This document shows positions 1-7,624 of a DNA stretch of 11,363 bases, piece by piece (within the stretch, counting starts at the first letter, position 1; each line of letters starts with the position of its first letter). Location of the stretch: NCBI GenBank assembly GCA_018985235.1, contig JADGIG010000261.1, positions 1-11,363 of the forward strand. Direction: 5' to 3'. The notes below the pieces were generated by a model. It ran no database searches. It saw nothing but the letters and a program-made list of their open reading frames with translations, and had not been told where the DNA came from. This stretch comes from Sanchytrium tribonematis (taxonomy: Eukaryota; Sanchytriomycota; Sanchytriomycetes; Sanchytriales; Sanchytriaceae). The translations under genes were made by a program, and so were the position numbers.

Positions 1-416
1 ATGCTTGTTTCAACAAATTAGAAGGTTTAACGTATCCCCTACCAGATACTTTAATCCGTTTAAATTTGGATAACAATAAGATTAAATCACCACTGATTTT
101 GCCACCCAATTTAGAAAGCTTTACGGGGCAAGGAAATATGTTTTATGGCTCTTTAGATTTGCTTCCATTATCTCTGACTGATATTTTTATCGGATTTAAT
201 GATCTGTCTGGTGACATCTCAAATATCACATTTTATCATTTGCAGCAAAATGCTGTTTCCCAATTAAAAGAACTTCAAGTACATTACAATCAATTTAGTG
301 GCCATTTACCCCAATTACCACCGAATATGAATAAATTGGCGCTTCATGGTAACTTATTTGTGGGTTCTTTAGGTTTGATTCCAGATACATTGAGTGAATT
401 ATATATTTATGGTTTG

Positions 417-419
417 TAA
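417..419 (+). other. In-frame TAA stop inside LRR-A
   Basis: The codons around it read G-L-stop-L-P-G-A, where the same point in LRR-B (near 7289) reads G-L-P-L-T-G-S. The stop replaces a proline codon (CCA in LRR-B, CCT in LRR-C) with no length change, and homology to the paralogues continues in the same frame on both sides. Two substitutions are needed to turn CCA into TAA. A base-call error or stop read-through cannot be excluded from one sequence. Reassignment of TAA is unlikely because TAA ends the LINE ORF, LRR-C and the F-box gene normally. Confidence 0.85.
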
Positions 420-662
420 TTGCCAGGAGCCATTTATTTGAAACGACCAACAGTTTTGCACATAGAAGATACATTGGTGTATAATTTGACTTTAGCAGAT
501 ACTTCTCAAATTGCATCAGTAACAGATTGTAGCTTTTCAAGAACTCCTTTATTGAATAACTCATTTGTAGAAGTTTTATTTCCAATTTGTCAACATGACA
601 ATTTGTTTCTTAATGCTCCACTACAATTGATTTCCACTAAGAGCAACGGGATTTCGAGCCTA

Positions 663-787
663 TCTGAATCCACTATTGTAGAGTATTCAACAAGTGATCA
701 AATGGAATCTACCTTATCTGAAGCCACAATTGTATCACATTCAACAAGTGATCAAATGGAATCTACCTTGTCTGAAGCCACCATTGT
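663..787 (+). repeat. 54-bp in-frame tandem repeat in the LRR-A stalk
   Basis: Units begin with TCTGAA at 663, 717 and 771, so the period is 54 bp, or 18 codons. There are two full copies and a partial third. Each unit encodes a Ser/Thr-rich block that includes STSDQMEST. Because the unit is a multiple of three, copy-number change keeps the reading frame and only lengthens or shortens the stalk between the LRR domain and the membrane. The copies are nearly identical, which suggests recent expansion. LRR-B and LRR-C lack this unit. Confidence 0.9.
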
Positions 788-883
788 TACTAGAAACTTC
801 AAATTTACTACTACGACTAGCTTTTTCAAGCTACAAAGCAGTGAAATTTTAAACATGACATTATCCACCATTTCAAATGTAAC

Positions 884-904
884 AACCTCTGTTAAAATGT
901 ATAA
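884..904 (+). repeat. Left target-site duplication of the LINE (21 bp)
   Basis: This 21-bp stretch, beginning AACCTCTG and ending TGTATAA, recurs exactly at 5848-5868. It is the last LRR-A sequence before the element. Its first two A's are shared with the poly(A) tail at the other end, so the unambiguous duplication is 19-21 bp, within the usual range for APE-type LINEs. Confidence 0.95.
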
Positions 905-3900
905 CACGGAGATTTATCAAAAATGACGTCCTCCAGTAAAAGTGTTATGTTGAAACCCCAAGGCCCACTGCAGCCCGCAAACCCAGCAGAAATTGAAGAC
1001 CCGAAAAAATTACAATGGATATGCTGTCTAAAGGTTCAAATTAGACAGTTTAAAACAAATATTTACGAATTACCTGATTTGCAACTTGCTCGTCGCCAAA
1101 TGATGAAGATTTTGAAAATCAAGTCTCAAGATATTCGTAGAATGGCATTTATTCACAAAAATCGCTATTTAGAAGTCATTTGTACTGCTAAAGTTTTAGA
1201 GAGAGTTCTAGAATATGTCAGAGAATCCCTTGGAGGAACCCCTTTTTCCATGGGTAGCTGGCTAAAATTTATTAAATTGCCAATTAACAAGAGTCTTTAC
1301 AAGGAAGAATACGTCAGACTCAAATCTGATATTTACGAAGTCGCCCTTTCAATTCATTCTCCATCCCGTTTTGAAAATGATGTCACCAAGTTATTAGGTT
1401 ATCTCTGTCATCAATTGAATGCCAATTTCCATTATAACACGTACATTCGTACTGTTAAATCCAATATTGAAGAAGCAAAGAAGAAAAAGATTGATCTACC
1501 TACTTCAACTCCAACATCTGCTCCGATTGCAATTGATGATGAATTGAATGCATTAATGGCCGACCTAAACAATTGCTCCACGTCATCTAGTGATGACAGC
1601 TTGTATGTGACCATGGACGATGCCAATCAGAGCTGCAATGTGAAAAAACGAAAGATTGATGAGATGGATACCATTCTATGCTGTTTTACAGTAGATGGTA
1701 CAATTGAAACTAAGACGTTCCCCAAAGGTCTAGTCATTGGTCAAATTTGTGATTCTGTTGAGTTTGAGCATGTTGTGATGAATTTGCAAGCAATCTCAGA
1801 TTGGCAAACACCAGTGATTGATGGAAGTTCAATTTTATGTACAAAGGAAAATTTGGCCCATAAAATTGAAATTGATGTTTTGGGAATCAAATCCAATCTA
1901 TTTGTCCCTTTTGACACATTGGCATCCCATTTAGTACCACCAATGTATTGCAATGAAAAGTTTTGTGTATCAATCGATGGATTGGGATTGGATGATTCTG
2001 GAATGCTATTGGATAACTTGAAGAGTATCTTTATTTCTTCAGTAAATGAGATTGCAACTTATTTACCTTCCCCAGGCAATGATAAATATGCCAGAAATGC
2101 CCATGAATTGAAGACAGATCGCGATTTTGATTTTCTTAAATTGCCCAAAATTGCAGTCATATTCTTTAAAAATGTCAATTGCATGATTTGGCTGTTTTTA
2201 ATGTCTCAAATAATGCCAATCATGGCATTCCATATTCATTTTGGAGGTAAAATAATCAATATTGATGCCCCTATTAATATTGCACAGGATATTGCTATTC
2301 AGATGTGTGCCCGTGGAATAGCAGCCGGGAAAGTTATATTTGAGGGTAAAACATTACCAATGGGACACCAAATTACTAGTGATCATAGTGGACGTGTCTA
2401 CTACAAATTAAATGAAATGAGAGATTTGCGTGTGCAAGAAGTTATTTCAACAAAAAACACAAAATTGCGAGTTTTGGGGTGGAATGTATGCGGTTTAAAG
2501 TATAACACACATGACATTCTAGCCATAATCCAGGCCTTTGACTTGGATGTTGTTTTTCTTTCAGAATGCAAAATATCCCAAAATACTCATTTGCCATCTA
2601 ATTTTATTCTATTCAACAATTCCAATACATGTTATGGATGCGCAGTAGTATATAACAGCTTAAAATATAGCAGAGGGGATTTGAATATCAGTGGAAGTGA
2701 ATATCACCTGCTCTTGAAATTAGAATCAATCGATTTATTATATGTCTATCGTCGCTTAAGCACGAATTGTATTGACTGGTACCATTCCATAAGACATATG
2801 ATTAGTAATAAGGTGTTTATGTTTGGGGACGTAAACGTGAATAAACTAAAAGCACTGAATACTCAGCAAATTTCCATGTTTGACTACATGGCAATGGATG
2901 GACTATATGAGTATGATTTGGGCGGCGATTATTCCTTTTTAAAAAATGGAAACATCAGTTACCCAGACTTGGCATTTTATAAAGGACAAACTAGTTATAA
3001 AGTCATTGAGGGATATTTGATGCAACGCTTTGATATTTCAGATCATTGCGGGATGATCTTTGAATTTGAATTAGAAGATGAGAATGTGGTCATTTATCCC
3101 AAGATGCCACGCTGGAATGTTCATAAATTGAAGGATGAAGATACTGATTTTCGATTCAAACACGAGGAGGATTTGGAAATTATTCGTGAAGAAGGCGTAT
3201 TGGAACAGCATTTATTGGAATTTGAAAACGACAACTTGCCTGGCTCCCATAGATATGCAGCTTGCACTCATATTGGTGATGTTCTGATTCGTATCCTTCA
3301 TTCATCCGCAAACAGAAGCATTGGCAAGTCTCGTCTCTTTCATGGAATTGATACGCAGATGCTGCAGGATAGTACCACTGCGCGACTTAGAGGCAATCAT
3401 GCCATAGCCAATAGTATAATTGATCAGGCACGCAAGCTAGCTCAAAAGAAATTCAAATCTGACATTGATAAATTAGAATCTTGCCAATTTCTAAAAGTGA
3501 TTAATTTGGTGTCCCGTCGCAAAGGAGTGAGCCGGCAACATTTGGATAGACTACGCCTTGAACAACACTTTGAGAAATGGGATGATAAATGGCATTTAAA
3601 TTCGAATCAACATGGTGCATTTATCCCAACGAATTTTAATAATTTTACGTGGATCGACTATAATATGGAGGATTTGGAAAAGATTATAAGTAAACTACCC
3701 AGTCACAAGGCCGCAGGTCCCACTGATGTACCAAATGAGCTGTTAAAGCACTCCAGTGCTCGATTTAAATCAATCTTATTAAAATATTTCAACTTGATTG
3801 GTAGAACTGGCATTGTGCCGGATATATTCAGATTCTCATCCATATTGCCAGTTCACAAAGGAAGATCAGACGATTATGAGTCCATGGTGGAATATCGTCC

Positions 3901-5847
3901 AATTGGACTATGCTGTTGTTTACGCAAAATGTTTGAAAAAATGTTGAAACCCCTTTTGATGCCATTTCTGAAGACATCTGAAAACCAATTTGGATTTAAA
4001 TGTGCCACCACCTTATTAGATGCTGCTTGGTACTTTGAAAGTATTTTGGATGACTTAAACTACAACCCTCAAGATTATATACTCATTAAGGGCGATTTAT
4101 CAGCAGCATTCGATAGCTGTTCCCATGAGTCTCTTTTAAACATGTGCCAAAGTACGGGAATGCCTGACAATATCACTTCCCTAATTCAGAATCTTAACAT
4201 GAGACAGAATATTAAATTATCCCTTGGTGATCGCTCTACAAATTACAAAAGCATCAACCAGGGAATAATTCAGGGTACAATTATCAGCCCAAATCTTTTT
4301 ACAAAACTAGTGGACTGGGCGATGACAAACATTGATGCCCATTGTGTATGGTTTGCAGACGATTTATTGATTCTAATGAAAAGAAGTGAAATGGATGCCA
4401 AGATGACTGAAATAATCGCAGCACTGGGCAACATCGGTTTGCATTTTAATATGAATAAGACACATGAGGTTACCGAGGTATTTGAAAAGTGGCTTGGTCT
4501 TCAGCTAAACCACTTGGGTACTAATTCAGAACAGCAAATAAACGCCAATCTCAAAAAAGCAAGAAATCGAATACGAAATGCCAGGAACTGTGGCATTTTT
4601 AGCGGCGGCTATAAACAAGAGCATTTATTGCGCTATGTGGGCTCGGCAATCTTGCCATTACTGGAATTTGGTATTGGAATTCATGAGCCAATTTTAGAAT
4701 TAGCATCAAAAGTAGATGTGTTTTTAAATACGGTAGTAAGGGATCTACTTGGCATCCCTAAACATACACCTGTTATTGACATTCGAACATTAAGCGGGTA
4801 TACATCCTTCTTTGATAGATGGACAGCCGTAAAAGTAAAATTCACAAACAAAGTGAATGTACTAAATAACGATACAGATGATCTAGAGTACCAGCCAATG
4901 GCAAAAATGAGTTTTAGTTTGAATAAGAAGCTAAAATCATTCTTTAAAGAGAAAGATAAATCCCATATTTTGCAGGTTTGCAAAAGATCCTATCCAAATA
5001 GGGATACACGATGCAGTCACTGTATGGGGGAACACAAATATGTAAATGGGATATTCAAATGTCATTCTAATTTGATATCCCAACCAACTGAAAAATGTGA
5101 GAAATTTGAGGGTGTGACGTATCTCTCCTTCCCAAACTCATGGCAATCTGTGATTCAACAACAACAAACGAAATTAAATAGTAACCAACTACTAGTGTAT
5201 ACGGACGCTAGTCTCCATTTAGATCCAGAGATACAAGCAACGGGTGCTGCAATTGCAATGTCACAATCTCATCTTCACGTAAAATCTTATGATCTATTAA
5301 ATCTACAGCCTGACAACTCAACTCGTTGCGAATTAGCCACAGTGGTATGTATTTTGAAAGATATACAACAAATTAGTAGCTACAATACGCATGAAATCAC
5401 TATTTACACGGATTCAAAAAGCACCATTGACATTTTAGAAGCAGCTAAAGATAACACTATTCCACTTTATAAATTATATGGATGTGATCTCATTAAACAT
5501 GTACTAAATACACTAGATAGAGTGTCATTGGTTTATACGCCAGGACATGATGATTCCAACCCCCACTCATTGAATCATCTATGTGACTATCTGAGCCATT
5601 CTCACGACATTGCATCACCAGCACCAATTGAATTGACTGTTGATCCTGATTGGGTGAAATACGACAGGAAAATGAAGGCCGAAAGAGCAAAAGAAATTAA
5701 TTTATTTAGACTAAATCACTTAATGAGCACGGAAATGAATAAGAATGTACTATATGAAGTACTGAGAGAATTACACATCAATTGCATTCCAACAACCTAA
5801 CGATTGTCAATCTACCTGAGTTAATACTCAATAAATAACAAAAAAAA
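905..5847 (+). mobile_element. Non-LTR retrotransposon (APE-type LINE with RNase H), full coding region, inserted in LRR-A
   Basis: About 4.94 kb bounded by perfect 21-bp target-site duplications and ending in a poly(A) run, the signature of target-primed reverse transcription. It contains an 18-nt 5' leader, a single ORF at 923-5800, a 3' UTR of under 50 nt with AATAAA, and the tail. The order APE, RT, RNase H places it among I-like or Tad-like LINEs; finer placement needs a tree. An undisturbed frame and identical duplications suggest a recent, possibly still competent copy. Because the leader is so short, a 5' truncation of a longer element is possible. The insertion is sense to the host gene. 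Confidence 0.95.
923..5800 (+). CDS. LINE polyprotein: N-terminal region, ubiquitin-like segment, APE endonuclease, reverse transcriptase, RNase H
   Basis: 1625 residues with no internal stop. The N-terminal 430 residues are unrecognised; a basic KKRK at 241-244 after an acidic/Ser-rich stretch could be a nuclear localisation signal. Residues about 436-500 look ubiquitin-like, with VIFEGKTLPMG matching the LIFAGKQLEDG region of ubiquitin. The APE-type endonuclease spans about 515-715: WN (N521), SEC (E548), GDVN (D636, N638) and SDH (D707, H708). The reverse transcriptase spans roughly 930-1200, with motif A D1058 and AFD1064, motif B QGTIISP, and motif C FADD (D1146, D1147). A CX2CX3HX8C cluster begins at C1364. 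RNase H carries D1428, E1470, D1497, H1542 and D1555. All catalytic residues I can identify are present, so nicking and target-primed copying look possible. The start is the first ATG of the element; the frame is open back to 905 and a TAA lies in the flanking duplication (902-904). There is no separate ORF1, so any RNA-binding function must lie in the N-terminus. Confidence 0.95.
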   Translation: MTSSSKSVMLKPQGPLQPANPAEIEDPKKLQWICCLKVQIRQFKTNIYELPDLQLARRQMMKILKIKSQDIRRMAFIHKNRYLEVICTAKVLERVLEYVRESLGGTPFSMGSWLKFIKLPINKSLYKEEYVRLKSDIYEVALSIHSPSRFENDVTKLLGYLCHQLNANFHYNTYIRTVKSNIEEAKKKKIDLPTSTPTSAPIAIDDELNALMADLNNCSTSSSDDSLYVTMDDANQSCNVKKRKIDEMDTILCCFTVDGTIETKTFPKGLVIGQICDSVEFEHVVMNLQAISDWQTPVIDGSSILCTKENLAHKIEIDVLGIKSNLFVPFDTLASHLVPPMYCNEKFCVSIDGLGLDDSGMLLDNLKSIFISSVNEIATYLPSPGNDKYARNAHELKTDRDFDFLKLPKIAVIFFKNVNCMIWLFLMSQIMPIMAFHIHFGGKIINIDAPINIAQDIAIQMCARGIAAGKVIFEGKTLPMGHQITSDHSGRVYYKLNEMRDLRVQEVISTKNTKLRVLGWNVCGLKYNTHDILAIIQAFDLDVVFLSECKISQNTHLPSNFILFNNSNTCYGCAVVYNSLKYSRGDLNISGSEYHLLLKLESIDLLYVYRRLSTNCIDWYHSIRHMISNKVFMFGDVNVNKLKALNTQQISMFDYMAMDGLYEYDLGGDYSFLKNGNISYPDLAFYKGQTSYKVIEGYLMQRFDISDHCGMIFEFELEDENVVIYPKMPRWNVHKLKDEDTDFRFKHEEDLEIIREEGVLEQHLLEFENDNLPGSHRYAACTHIGDVLIRILHSSANRSIGKSRLFHGIDTQMLQDSTTARLRGNHAIANSIIDQARKLAQKKFKSDIDKLESCQFLKVINLVSRRKGVSRQHLDRLRLEQHFEKWDDKWHLNSNQHGAFIPTNFNNFTWIDYNMEDLEKIISKLPSHKAAGPTDVPNELLKHSSARFKSILLKYFNLIGRTGIVPDIFRFSSILPVHKGRSDDYESMVEYRPIGLCCCLRKMFEKMLKPLLMPFLKTSENQFGFKCATTLLDAAWYFESILDDLNYNPQDYILIKGDLSAAFDSCSHESLLNMCQSTGMPDNITSLIQNLNMRQNIKLSLGDRSTNYKSINQGIIQGTIISPNLFTKLVDWAMTNIDAHCVWFADDLLILMKRSEMDAKMTEIIAALGNIGLHFNMNKTHEVTEVFEKWLGLQLNHLGTNSEQQINANLKKARNRIRNARNCGIFSGGYKQEHLLRYVGSAILPLLEFGIGIHEPILELASKVDVFLNTVVRDLLGIPKHTPVIDIRTLSGYTSFFDRWTAVKVKFTNKVNVLNNDTDDLEYQPMAKMSFSLNKKLKSFFKEKDKSHILQVCKRSYPNRDTRCSHCMGEHKYVNGIFKCHSNLISQPTEKCEKFEGVTYLSFPNSWQSVIQQQQTKLNSNQLLVYTDASLHLDPEIQATGAAIAMSQSHLHVKSYDLLNLQPDNSTRCELATVVCILKDIQQISSYNTHEITIYTDSKSTIDILEAAKDNTIPLYKLYGCDLIKHVLNTLDRVSLVYTPGHDDSNPHSLNHLCDYLSHSHDIASPAPIELTVDPDWVKYDRKMKAERAKEINLFRLNHLMSTEMNKNVLYEVLRELHINCIPTT

Positions 5848-5849
5848 AA
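5801..5849 (+). terminator. LINE 3' UTR with AATAAA signal and poly(A) tail
   Basis: Under 50 nt follow the TAA stop. AATAAA at 5830-5835 precedes a run of ten A's at 5840-5849 by only four bases, and the last two A's also belong to the target-site duplication. This short distance suggests the tail starts close to the signal, or that the short genomic tail has been trimmed. Confidence 0.8.
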
Positions 5850-5868
5850 CCTCTGTTAAAATGTATAA
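5848..5868 (+). repeat. Right target-site duplication of the LINE (21 bp)
   Basis: Exact copy of 884-904, directly after the poly(A) run. The offset between copies is 4964 bp. Joining LRR-A at this duplication continues its reading frame into the transmembrane segment downstream. Confidence 0.95.
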
Positions 5869-6058
5869 ATATCAAGCAACTCCATTTCAATTGGTACTGA
5901 CTGTGAAAATGATACTCCGATTGGCCATTTCAGTCATTTTTATAATATCATTGATTGCTAAAATGCCTTGGAAGAGAATCAAATCCAAGAGGGCCACTTT
6001 ATTCTCTTTTGCATCCAAAAATCCAACATCAAAATCAAAACTTCCAAGTTATGCGTGA
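5848..6058 (+). pseudogene. LRR-A, displaced C-terminal segment: transmembrane anchor and short tail
   Basis: From the ATG inside the right duplication (5861) the frame runs 65 codons to TGA at 6056-6058. It encodes a juxtamembrane stretch, a hydrophobic helix (ILRLAISVIFIISLIA), then MPWKR and a basic tail. LRR-C has the same order: a QYQ juxtamembrane motif, a helix of similar spacing and a PWK directly after it. This is therefore the C-terminus of LRR-A, cut off by the LINE. It could be translated alone as a small membrane peptide if transcripts began within the LINE, but nothing shows that it is. Confidence 0.85.
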
Positions 6059-6068
6059 AATAAATAAA
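6059..6068 (+). terminator. Overlapping AATAAA poly(A) signals after LRR-A
   Basis: AATAAA occurs at 6059-6064 and again at 6063-6068, beginning on the first base after the LRR-A stop codon. The same tight placement is seen after LRR-C and after the F-box gene, which supports a real 3'-end signal. Confidence 0.6.
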
Positions 6069-6269
6069 TACCCCTCTAAACCATTCTTTTTGGCACTTGG
6101 CAATATTAATTATAGCTTCATCATCCAACAAAATCTCAAAAATACCATCCAATGAGCTTCTATTTATGTTATTGGTTAAAATTAGCCACTTCAAGAATAT
6201 TCTAATTCTTTACCAATAAATGACCTCCGAATCTATGTAAAAAGCAACAGCGACCCCGGTTATATCCAC
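6069..6269 (+). promoter_or_regulatory. Spacer upstream of LRR-B with CCAAT motifs (putative promoter)
   Basis: About 200 bp without a convincing gene. It holds CCAAT at 6149-6153 and 6213-6217 and the inverted form ATTGG at 6171-6175, all within 125 bp of the LRR-B start at 6270. CCAAT boxes are common proximal promoter elements in fungi and other eukaryotes. In AT-rich DNA such pentamers also arise by chance, so this is a weak call. No clear TATA box position or transcription start can be fixed. Confidence 0.3.
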
Positions 6270-7624
6270 ATGTTGTTATTCTGTCTCGGTTACGCTCTCA
6301 CAGATTGTCAAAATCTAAAACAATTTGCAATCAATTTAAACATGAATATAGCAAATCCAACAACCATGAATCAAATTACAAATAATTTCTGCACGGGTAT
6401 TGTTGATGGTGTTGTATGCAATAATGGAGTCATTGAATCTATAAGTTGGGTCAATTATGGATTAAGTGGAAGTTTCAAAGCATATTTACCGTCTCAGTTA
6501 ATCAGTTTAAATTTGGAAAGCAATCAAATTACTGGATCACTACCCACTGCAGGATATCCGAGTACGCTCAAATCATTTTCAGTGCTAGATAATAAATTAA
6601 GTGGAATTGTTCCAAAATTCCCAGATGGTTTAGATAGTTTAACAGTAGATACCAATCAATTCACTAGTTTCGGAGTACTTCCAGCCAATTTGACGTATTT
6701 CAATGCCAATGTCAATTTGATTAAACGCACATTTCCGAATAATTTGCCAAAAAATCTAGTTTATTTGAGACTACAAAGCAATCAAATTAGTGGCACCCTT
6801 TCTAATCTTCCTTCTTCTCTCATTGAAATTGATATTTGCGGTAATAATATAGGTGGTACCATTCCCAAATTACCACCGAATCTCGTAAATTTCAATGCAT
6901 GCATCAACCAATTCAAAAATATCATCTATCCACTCCCAAATACATTACAGCGCACCAATATGTACTACAATATGATCCAAGCACCGGTAATTTTACCTCC
7001 AAACATCCAAGCAATTTGTTTTATGGCAAATTAGATCCATTTCCAATTTCATTAATTGAATTTAATGTGGGTGGTAATTTTTTGAGTGGAGATGTGTCAA
7101 ATATCACTTTTTATCAAGTGCAACCTGATGCTGTGTCTGCTTTGACTTCTATTCAATTGCATGAAAATCAATTCACGGGGTATTTGCCATTATTTCCACC
7201 TAATTTGGACACATTAGCACTTCATGGTAACCGATTTAGTGGCTCATGGGTGTCTATTCCAGAGTCAGTGACTGTTTTATTCTTGTATGGATTGCCATTA
7301 ACTGGATCCATTTATTTGAAACATCCTCTAAATGTGTTGATACAAGATACGCTTATTCACAATTTGACAATTGAAGATACATCACAAATGGCAGATTGTC
7401 GGTTTTCAAATACCCCAATGCTGAATAATTTAAATGTTCAAAAATTATATCCAATTTGTGAACACTTGAATTTATTTAATTATACAGCACCAATTTATGG
7501 TACCATAGAGCCATATAAAACAGTTTTTAAACCTGAAATAGCAATTGATTCTGATACAGCAATGGGTTTTTCAGAATTAACAAGAGAAACGAGCCAATTT
7601 GTAACTACCAGTTATCATGGATGA
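6270..7624 (+). pseudogene. LRR-B, receptor-like LRR surface protein, frameshifted and lacking its membrane anchor
   Basis: The ATG at 6270 opens a short hydrophobic leader (LLFCLGYAL) that could be a signal peptide. A plant-type LRR N-terminal cap follows (residues about 42-65, with C...GVVC and ISW, similar to LRRNT_2), then about nine LRRs of 20-22 residues. After PPNIQ (near 7010) the frame is lost and stops at 7032-7034. Homology resumes in another frame at LFYGKL (about 7016) and continues through the last LRRs and the cysteine cap to a TGA at 7622-7624. Compared with LRR-A, about 16 nt are missing at the shift. The Ser/Thr stalk is cut short, and no transmembrane helix or PWK tail follows; LRR-C begins instead. 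A truncated secreted LRR protein of 254 residues could still be made. Loss of function is inferred. Confidence 0.85.

Larger units (their letters stand above)
1..904 (+). pseudogene. LRR-A, receptor-like LRR surface protein: upstream segment of a LINE-interrupted gene (5' end outside window)
   Basis: The frame whose codons start at base 3 is open from the window edge and encodes short leucine-rich repeats of about 21 residues of the form LPxxLxxLxLxxNxxxGxxP. Then come a conserved C-terminal cap (one Cys before the TPxLNN motif, a second in PIC) and a Ser/Thr-rich stalk. The cap is shared with the two downstream paralogues, for example IYLKxP, DTLxxNL and LNN. The family looks like a membrane-anchored, probably glycosylated cell-surface protein resembling plant receptor-like proteins without a kinase; ligand and role are unknown. 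The gene is broken twice: an in-frame TAA at 417-419, and a LINE after base 904. Reading through the insertion gives a few foreign codons and a TGA at 924-926. The missing C-terminus lies at 5848-6058. That this is an LRR protein is clear; that it is non-functional is inferred from the two breaks. Confidence 0.85.

Noticed and set aside
417-419. Alternative genetic code with TAA read as an amino acid
   Set aside because: TAA ends the LINE ORF, LRR-C and the F-box gene at expected lengths, and paralogues have proline here, not glutamine.
1432-1953. Minus-strand open frames within the LINE ORF (1432-1626 and 1741-1953)
   Set aside because: They lie antisense to a continuous 1625-codon frame with clear domains further on, show no motifs of their own and are short.
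4681-5690. Minus-strand open frames opposite the RT/RNase H region (4681-4983 and 5493-5690)
   Set aside because: Shadows of the conserved coding strand, with no start context or recognisable protein features.
5955-6194. Frames at 5955-6155 (+) and 5979-6194 (-) around the LRR-A 3' end
   Set aside because: They overlap the homology-supported LRR-A C-terminus and the A/T-rich spacer, and have no similarity to the paralogues or known domains.
7005-7036. Programmed frameshift in LRR-B
   Set aside because: No slippery sequence is evident, and the alignment shows missing bases rather than a simple one-base slip.
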